Below, piece after piece: positions 13,384 to 17,718 of a stretch of 17,718 bases of DNA. This DNA comes from JBBDWZ01 sp050732575. Its GTDB lineage: Bacteria; Gemmatimonadota; Gemmatimonadetes; Longimicrobiales; RSA9. The notes below the pieces were generated by a model. The model searched no databases and was not told the origin of the DNA. It was given only the letters and a program-made list of their open reading frames with translations. A program made the translations under genes and the position numbers. Location: assembly GCA_050732575.1 (NCBI GenBank), contig JBOHRF010000086.1, positions 1 to 17,718 on the forward strand, in the 5' to 3' direction. Positions within the stretch are counted from its first letter, which is position 1. Each line of letters opens with the position of its first letter.

Positions 13384-15495
13384 ATGATCACCGTTCAACT
13401 TTTGGGCGGCGCGTCACTGCGTTACGGCGACAGCGCGCTCACCGGTCCACCGGCACAGCGACATCGAGTGGCTCTGCTGGCGCTGCTGGTTGCGTCCTGG
13501 CCGCAGCCCGTCTCGCGCGACCGGGCCATGGCACTGCTCTGGCCCGAGCGGGGTGAGGCGAGTGCACGCCGCCTGCTGAATCTGGCCGTGCACGTCCTGC
13601 GCTCGGCGCTGGGCGGGACGGCCATCACATCGGCGGGTGATGGGCTGCTTTACAATCCCACAGGCTCGAGCTGCGATCTGCACGAGCTGCGCGCGGCGAT
13701 CGCGGCGCATCAGTCCGAGCACATCGTGCGGCTTTACGGCGGCGCCTTCCTGGACGGATTCCACCTCGAAGGCTCAACGGAGTTCGACTACTGGCTGGAC
13801 GCACGCCGAGCCGAGCTCGCGCACGCGTATGTGGGCGCGCTGCGCGTGCTCGCGCAGCAGCAGCAGGAGTGCGGCGATGTGCACAATTGGGTAGGCACGT
13901 GCCGCCGGCTGACCGCCGCCGAACCGCATTCCGGCGCGCACGCCATCGAGTTGATGCGCGCACTCGACGCCGCGGGCGACCGCGCCGGTGCGCTGCAGCA
14001 TGCCAACGACTACGCACAGCGGGTGCGAGTGGATCTGGAGCTGGAACCGGATCCGGCCGTGCTCGCTCTGGCGCAGCAGCTACGCAGCGGTGCTCCGGGC
14101 GCTAGAACGTCGGGCCCTGCGCCGGTGGCGTCCATCGCCGTGTTGCCCTTCCTGACTCTTGGTGCTGATGGCGAAGACGACGGCTTTGCCGATGGCATCA
14201 CCGAGGACGTGATCGCGCAACTGTCGAAGATCCGCGCACTCAAAGTGATTTCGCGCACTTCGGTGATGGCCTTCAAGCGCCGTCCACACAGCGTGAAGGA
14301 GATGGGCGCCCGGCTCGGTGTGGCCGCACTGCTGGATGGCAGCGTGAGGCGCGCGGGCGAGCGCGTACGCATCGTGGCCACACTCGTAGATGTTGCGAGC
14401 GAACGGCAGCTCTGGAGTGACACGTACGACCGGGAGTTGACTGACATCTTCGCCATCCAGACCGACGTTGCGCTGCACATCGCCGGCGCACTCAAAGCCG
14501 AGCTCACGCGCGACGAGCACGCGCGCGTGGCCAGGCAGCCGACCAGGGACATCAGGGCCTACGAACGATTTCTCGAGGGCCGGCAGTGGCTGAGCCGATA
14601 CTCGCCCTCGGCCCTGGCGCGAGCGATCGAGTACTTCAGTCGTGCCATCGAGTATGATCCCGGCTACGCACTGGCCCATGCCAGTCTGGCCCTGGCCCAC
14701 CTCGAGCTGGTCGAGGACGGCGCCATGCACCCCGAGCCCGCCTATCGACGCGCGGCGGCCGCGCTGACTACCGCGCTCGAGCTCGATCCGGAGCTGGGAG
14801 CCGCACACTGCTCCATGGGACACCTGCAAGCCGTGAGCGCGTACGATTGGCCCGCTGCGGAGGCAGCGTTCAAGCGCGCGATCGAGCTCAACCCCAGCGG
14901 CGCCGACGCCTACGCTCTCTACGGGCGACTCTGCGCCGCGCTCGAGCGCTACGATGAAGCCATCGCGCTGCAGCAGCGCGCGCGCGAGCTCGACCCGCTC
15001 GCTCACCGTGTCGACCTGGCCACAACGCTGCTGCGCGCCGGGCGCTACGATCAGGCAATTGCGTATGCGGCCAACGCCGTGGAGCTCGATGCGGATCACG
15101 ATCGTGCTCGCGCCACGTTGGGTTGGGCGTATTTCCTGAGCGGCCGAACCGGCGCGGGATTGGCCGAGCTCGAGCGCGCCGTTGCGAGCTCCAAGGGAAA
15201 CCAGATGTGGCTGGCCCAGCTGGCGGAGGCGTACGCCCTGGCCGGTGATCCCGCGAGAGCGCGCGCCATTCTGCAAGAACTCGAAGCGAAGGCGAAGAGC
15301 GTCTACGTCTCACCCTACCATTTCGCCTATGTCTATACGGGACTCGGCGAAGCCGAGCGCGCGCTCGACTGGCTCGAGCGGGCCGTCGAGGAACGAACCG
15401 GACCCGCGTACAGCATCAGCGGATCGTTCCTGCTTGCGCCGCTGCAGCGACATCCCCGCTTTCAGGCGTTGCTGCGGCGAATGAATATCGTGTAA
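13384..15495 (+). CDS. BTAD/SARP-type activator with TolB-like and TPR domains
   Basis: The 703-aa product begins with a winged-helix DNA-binding domain (about 1-95: ITVQLLGGASLRYG, RHRVALLALLVA, RDRAMALLWPE, RRLLNLAVHVLR) and a bacterial transcriptional activator domain (about 97-235, ending QRVRVDLELEPDPAV), the layout of DnrI/AfsR-type regulators. A TolB-like/FlgO-type domain follows (SIAVLPFLTLG to AGALKAELT, 250-375), then TPRs to the end (about 390-690; ALARAIEYFSRAIEYDPGYA is typical). No membrane helix or ATPase domain is present, so it is soluble. The C-terminal 450 residues are clearly related to those of the kinase at 6116-8734 (ERELTDIFAIQ against DRELTDIFAIQ). The ATG at 13384 is the only reasonable start, with a weak ribosome site. 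It is divergent from the lipoprotein-DUF4242 operon, a likely target. Confidence 0.92.
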   Translation: MITVQLLGGASLRYGDSALTGPPAQRHRVALLALLVASWPQPVSRDRAMALLWPERGEASARRLLNLAVHVLRSALGGTAITSAGDGLLYNPTGSSCDLHELRAAIAAHQSEHIVRLYGGAFLDGFHLEGSTEFDYWLDARRAELAHAYVGALRVLAQQQQECGDVHNWVGTCRRLTAAEPHSGAHAIELMRALDAAGDRAGALQHANDYAQRVRVDLELEPDPAVLALAQQLRSGAPGARTSGPAPVASIAVLPFLTLGADGEDDGFADGITEDVIAQLSKIRALKVISRTSVMAFKRRPHSVKEMGARLGVAALLDGSVRRAGERVRIVATLVDVASERQLWSDTYDRELTDIFAIQTDVALHIAGALKAELTRDEHARVARQPTRDIRAYERFLEGRQWLSRYSPSALARAIEYFSRAIEYDPGYALAHASLALAHLELVEDGAMHPEPAYRRAAAALTTALELDPELGAAHCSMGHLQAVSAYDWPAAEAAFKRAIELNPSGADAYALYGRLCAALERYDEAIALQQRARELDPLAHRVDLATTLLRAGRYDQAIAYAANAVELDADHDRARATLGWAYFLSGRTGAGLAELERAVASSKGNQMWLAQLAEAYALAGDPARARAILQELEAKAKSVYVSPYHFAYVYTGLGEAERALDWLERAVEERTGPAYSISGSFLLAPLQRHPRFQALLRRMNIV

Positions 15496-15496
15496 G

Positions 15497-15535
15497 GGCG
15501 ACGGTGACGGAGGCAGTTCGTTCGTCACCGTCGCC
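15497..15535. terminator. 13-bp perfect hairpin after the BTAD gene
   Basis: GGCGACGGTGACG pairs perfectly with CGTCACCGTCGCC around a 13-base loop, starting one base after the stop codon of the BTAD gene. No T tract follows. The right arm also contains the stop codon of the antisense permease fragment. Confidence 0.6.
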
Positions 15536-15683
15536 GTCGCGGCTGGCGATACGACAGCTTGATGTAGTGCGCCTGCTCCGGCGTCATGCCGCCCTCGATG
15601 TAGCGTTGCGTCTGCATCTCCAGATGGAATTCCACCTCTTCGTCGAAATCGGCCAGATCATCTAAACCGCGCAAACGAGACCA
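15525..15683 (-). pseudogene. N-terminal fragment of an ADOP-type permease
   Basis: On the minus strand the frame reads WSRLRGLDDLADFDEEVEFH, then LEMQTQRYIEGGMTPEQA and HYIKLSYRQP before RRRR and a TGA at 15527-15525. The D-F-D-E-E-x-x-F-H-L-E-M-Q-T-x-x-Y-x-x-x-G-M-T-P-E-x-A pattern is the cytoplasmic N-terminal motif of ADOP permeases, matching GEEMRHHV and GGMSQEQADRRA of the intact permease at 16681. The permease body is missing, a stop codon precedes the TGG at 15683, and the only ATGs are internal. It is a scrap of a different ADOP copy in the opposite orientation. Confidence 0.6.
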
Positions 15684-15845
15684 CTACTGGCAAGCAACCG
15701 TCGCCTCGCGCGCGTTCCGACGGCGGTGCTCATGTAAGGTTTCTGCGGTACGCGACATTAATAAAAACATGACCATGCCGTGCAGATCCTCAACGTGTTG
15801 AACTCGAAAACGTACGGAGTGGAGTGGACGTTCTGAACAACTGTC
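15684..15845. other. unassigned stretch between two gene remnants
   Basis: No intact gene is seen. A plus frame reads VQILNVLNSKTYGVEWTF and ends at a TGA at 15835-15837; it may belong to the lost front part of the following hydrolase remnant, but I cannot align it with confidence. Confidence 0.25.
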
Positions 15846-16287
15846 AGCGAGGATGCCCACTCGCTGGGCAGTCCTGCGCTGGTCGCGGCCATGGAGCAAG
15901 ACCGGCGCATCGACGTGGGTATCGCCCTTGACGGCGACCTTGTGACCACCGGTCTCGATCGCCCCTTCCTCATGATCGGCAACCAGTCGCAGCGGCGCGC
16001 CGACAGTCCGCAGTGGGCGGCGTTCTACGACAACCTGAGCGGTCCACGGCTGTACCTTGTCATCGAAGGGGCCGCACATGCCGACCTCAGCGACATCACG
16101 CTCTTCAAGTCTACAATCAACCTCGATGTGTTTGGTCCCGGTCCTATCGACGGCCAGCGAGCGATGACCATCCAGCGAGCGTACGTGACAGCGTGGCTCG
16201 ACCAGGCTCAGTTCGGCCGCCGCAGCCCCGCTGCTGAAGCGTGCCTCGCGCAAGTACCCCGAGGTCGAGTTCCAGCCGTCTCCTTGA
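15846..16287 (+). pseudogene. C-terminal half of an alpha/beta hydrolase, frameshifted
   Basis: The plus frame reads AHSLGSPALVAAMEQDRRID, VGIALDGDLVTTGLDRPFLM, AFYDNLSGPRLYLVIEGAAH and ADLSD, then a helix QRAYVTAWLDQ. AHSLGS is a nucleophile elbow (usually GHSLGG) and GAAHADLSD holds the catalytic His, so this is the second half of a PAF-acetylhydrolase/chlorophyllase-like hydrolase. The N-terminal half, including the oxyanion region, is absent; a TGA lies just upstream in frame. Near the end one extra C in CCCC at 16226-16229 shifts the frame; without it the protein ends PLLKRASRKYPEVEFQP with a stop at 16285-16287. As it stands the frame runs on to the TAG at 16293-16295. No ribosome site precedes the first ATG (15891). 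The gene's end overlaps the padR promoter. Confidence 0.65.
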
Positions 16288-16330
16288 CAGACTAGGAGAA
16301 GCATCCAACATTCCTAGGCAGACTAGGAGG
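16284..16330 (+). promoter_or_regulatory. padR promoter and candidate PadR operator
   Basis: TTGACA (16284-16289) is a perfect -35; a weak -10 (AACATT, 16307-16312) lies 17 bases on. CAGACTAGGAG occurs twice, at 16288-16298 and 16319-16329, 31 bases apart (about three helical turns). The second copy forms an inverted repeat with the bases before it (TCCTAG-GCAGA-CTAGGA, 16312-16328), and its end is the Shine-Dalgarno AGGAGG. The repeats flank the -10, so binding by PadR would block transcription and possibly translation. The binding protein is inferred from context. Confidence 0.55.
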
Positions 16331-16337
16331 CTCGCCC

Positions 16338-16679
16338 ATGCCCAAGACCGCTGATCTGCTGCCGGGCACGCTCGACATGCTGATTCTCAAGGCCGTCTCA
16401 TTGGCGCCGCTGCACGGGTACGGCGTGTTGCTGCGCATTGGCCAGATATCCGGGAACGCACTGGAGATTCCGCAGGGATCGCTGTATCCGGCGCTGTACC
16501 GACTGGAGCGGCAGGGGCACATCGAGGGCGAGTGGGGCGAGAGCGACAACAACCGCAAGGCGAAGTATTACCGGTTGACGTCCGCGGGACGCCGCCGGTT
16601 GAAAGAGGAGGCCGCTAGCTGGAATCGCCTGGTGGCGGCCATGGCGGCGGCCATGAACGCGACGCCGAGCGAGGTGTGA
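16338..16679 (+). CDS. PadR-family transcriptional regulator
   Basis: The 113-aa protein is a PadR winged helix: LPGTLDMLILKAVSLAPLHG and YGVLLRIGQISG (helices 1-2), then EIPQGSLYPALYRLERQGHI (recognition helix), the wing EGEWGESDNNRKAKYYRLTS, and the C-terminal dimer helix AGRRRLKEEAASWNRLVAAM. It lacks other domains. The ATG at 16338 follows AGGAGG with seven bases between. It is followed after one base by the ADOP permease gene, the standard PadR-ADOP arrangement in Acidobacteriota and Gemmatimonadota, so it most likely represses this two-gene operon in response to an unknown signal. Confidence 0.95.
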   Translation: MPKTADLLPGTLDMLILKAVSLAPLHGYGVLLRIGQISGNALEIPQGSLYPALYRLERQGHIEGEWGESDNNRKAKYYRLTSAGRRRLKEEAASWNRLVAAMAAAMNATPSEV

Positions 16680-16680
16680 C

Positions 16681-17718
16681 ATGTCCGGTCGCATTCGGTA
16701 CACGCTGAAGGCGCTGTTCCGGCGCAAACGTTTCGAGTCGTCGATGGGCGAGGAGATGCGGCATCACGTGTCGGCCTACGCGGCAGATCTGGTGCGCGGC
16801 GGGATGTCGCAGGAGCAGGCGGATCGTCGTGCACGGATCGAGTTCGGTTCCATCGAGTCGCTGCGCGAGGACTGTCGGCAGTCTGCGGGGCTGCGCTGGT
16901 TCGACGAGCTGCGTCAGGACCTTCGCTATGCAGCGCGACAGATGGTGAGATCGCCGACGTTCACGGCCGCGGCCGTGATCTCGCTGGCGCTCGGCATCGG
17001 CGCCAATAGCGCGATCTTCAGCATCATGGATGAGGTGCTGCTAAAGGCACTGCCCATCCGGGACCCGCAGACGCTGTTCTTCCTGGGCCATCGTTCCGGC
17101 GCTGACGTGAGCACGAGCTCGAACTATCCACTCCTCGAGCGCTATCGGTCGGAGCCCAGCCTGGCCGGCGTGGCGGGCTACACGTGGGAGACGTTCCTGC
17201 TCTCGAGCGCCGACGGACTGGAGCAGGTGTCAGGACAGTTCGTCACGGGCAACTATCACGACGTGGTCGGCGTTCCCTTCGTGCTGGGACGGGGGTTTGC
17301 GACCGAGCCCGATCGTCCCGACGGACGCGCGCCCATCGCGGTGATCAGCGACAGTTTCTGGGAGTGGAAGTTTGGCCGCAGCCCCGACGTCATCGGTCGG
17401 ACGCTCTCGATCGGTGGCCGCGTGCTCACGATCGTGGGCGTGACCGCGGCCGGCTTTCACGGGCTCGAGCCGGGCGCGCGCCTGGACATCACGCTGCCCA
17501 TGTTCGTCCGAGCGCTGGATCACGCCGAGTTTCTCACGGCGCGCGATGGCTGGACCTCGTTGACGCTCGTGGGACGATTGCAGCGCGACACCAGGGAGGC
17601 GCGCGCGCGCGCCGCGGTGAGCGCGATCTTCCAGCGCTTCTGGATGGAGCCGGAGAACGCGTGGGCGCGCGATCCCGGCACAGGCACGGAGCGGTTGGGC
17701 GAGATCGCTCCGGCAGGG
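16681..17718 (+). CDS. ADOP-type ABC permease (MacB/FtsX-like), partial
   Basis: The frame is open for 346 codons to the right edge. The N-terminal cytoplasmic part carries the ADOP motif (MGEEMRHHV, RGGMSQEQADRRARIEFGS), followed by DELRQDLRYAARQMVRSPTF, which leads into the first membrane helix (AAAVISLALGIGANSAIFSI, about 97-116). After it comes the extracytoplasmic MacB-like domain, with GRGFATEPDRPDG, APIAVISDSFWEWKFG, GRTLSIGGRVLTIVGVTAAG and FHGLEPGARLDITLP. Full-length members have about 800 residues and eight membrane helices in a duplicated arrangement; the rest is outside the window. They are MacB-like permeases without their own ATPase, thought to work in export or envelope stress, with unknown substrates. 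It is coupled to padR (TGAcATG). Confidence 0.93.
   Translation, partial: MSGRIRYTLKALFRRKRFESSMGEEMRHHVSAYAADLVRGGMSQEQADRRARIEFGSIESLREDCRQSAGLRWFDELRQDLRYAARQMVRSPTFTAAAVISLALGIGANSAIFSIMDEVLLKALPIRDPQTLFFLGHRSGADVSTSSNYPLLERYRSEPSLAGVAGYTWETFLLSSADGLEQVSGQFVTGNYHDVVGVPFVLGRGFATEPDRPDGRAPIAVISDSFWEWKFGRSPDVIGRTLSIGGRVLTIVGVTAAGFHGLEPGARLDITLPMFVRALDHAEFLTARDGWTSLTLVGRLQRDTREARARAAVSAIFQRFWMEPENAWARDPGTGTERLGEIAPAG

Noticed and set aside
14080..15276. Minus-strand 398-aa frame
   Set aside because: Antisense to the BTAD/TPR gene; the long frame results from high GC content and TPR composition.
15684..16304. Minus-strand 206-aa frame
   Set aside because: Antisense to the hydrolase remnant, whose plus-strand reading shows catalytic motifs; the minus product shows none.
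1..17718. CRISPR array, insertion sequence with terminal repeats, or phage defence cassette
   Set aside because: No regularly spaced repeats, no transposase frame and no known defence gene set were seen; the mobile-element signals are limited to fragments and the broken toxin-antitoxin pair.

Overview
The window is GC-rich bacterial DNA. It contains a PadR regulator followed by an ADOP-type (MacB/FtsX-like) permease, an ECF sigma factor overlapping a Ser/Thr kinase with a TolB-like/TPR C-terminus, PD40 beta-propeller proteins and lipid-anchored proteins. That combination is typical of Acidobacteriota and Gemmatimonadota. The phylum is an inference; no rRNA gene is present to settle it.

Layout. 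(1) 1-1359, minus strand: a small conserved hypothetical gene followed by a PD40/TolB-like propeller gene that carries three lesions and runs off the left edge. (2) 1.43-3.07 kb: a debris field around an intact tRNA-Pro(GGG). It holds a split fragment of a GTPase-like protein, a tRNA terminator, a DUF3846-like gene whose 3' part carries an insert with an antisense tyrosine-recombinase fragment, a 59-aa partner gene, and a short-chain dehydrogenase tail. This looks like the remains of one or more integrative elements. (3) 3.08-4.01 kb: an autoregulated-looking arsR-SRPBCC (AHSA1) operon with a clear promoter and palindromic operator, followed by about 0.5 kb of mostly empty DNA and a possible 45-aa membrane peptide. 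(4) 4.86-6.07 kb: a lipoprotein of the vanadium haloperoxidase/PAP2 type, ending at a strong hairpin shared with the convergent sigma factor-kinase operon (9.33-6.12 kb). (5) 9.57-10.46 kb: a second debris patch, a HigB/HigA-like toxin-antitoxin pair in which both genes have internal deletions, plus an AraC-type regulator reduced to its DNA-binding domain. (6) 10.59-12.26 kb: an operon of a proline-iminopeptidase-like lipoprotein hydrolase and an outer-membrane beta-barrel-like protein. (7) 12.39-13.27 kb, minus strand: a lipoprotein and a DUF4242 protein, divergent from (8) a 703-aa BTAD/SARP-type activator with TolB-like and TPR domains (13.38-15.50 kb). (9) 15.5-16.3 kb: an antisense N-terminal scrap of another ADOP permease and a truncated, frameshifted alpha/beta hydrolase. 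(10) 16.28-17.72 kb: intact padR and the start of its ADOP permease, which runs off the right edge.

Two themes stand out. First, two large intact regulators share a homologous TolB-like/TPR half joined to different outputs: a membrane Ser/Thr kinase controlled with an ECF sigma factor, and a soluble DNA-binding activator. Second, the window is unusually rich in broken genes (at least eight), mostly clustered at the tRNA locus, the toxin-antitoxin locus and just before padR, while long ORFs between them are intact. The broken genes are therefore more likely real decay than random sequencing error, although the two single-base homopolymer frameshifts could still be errors.
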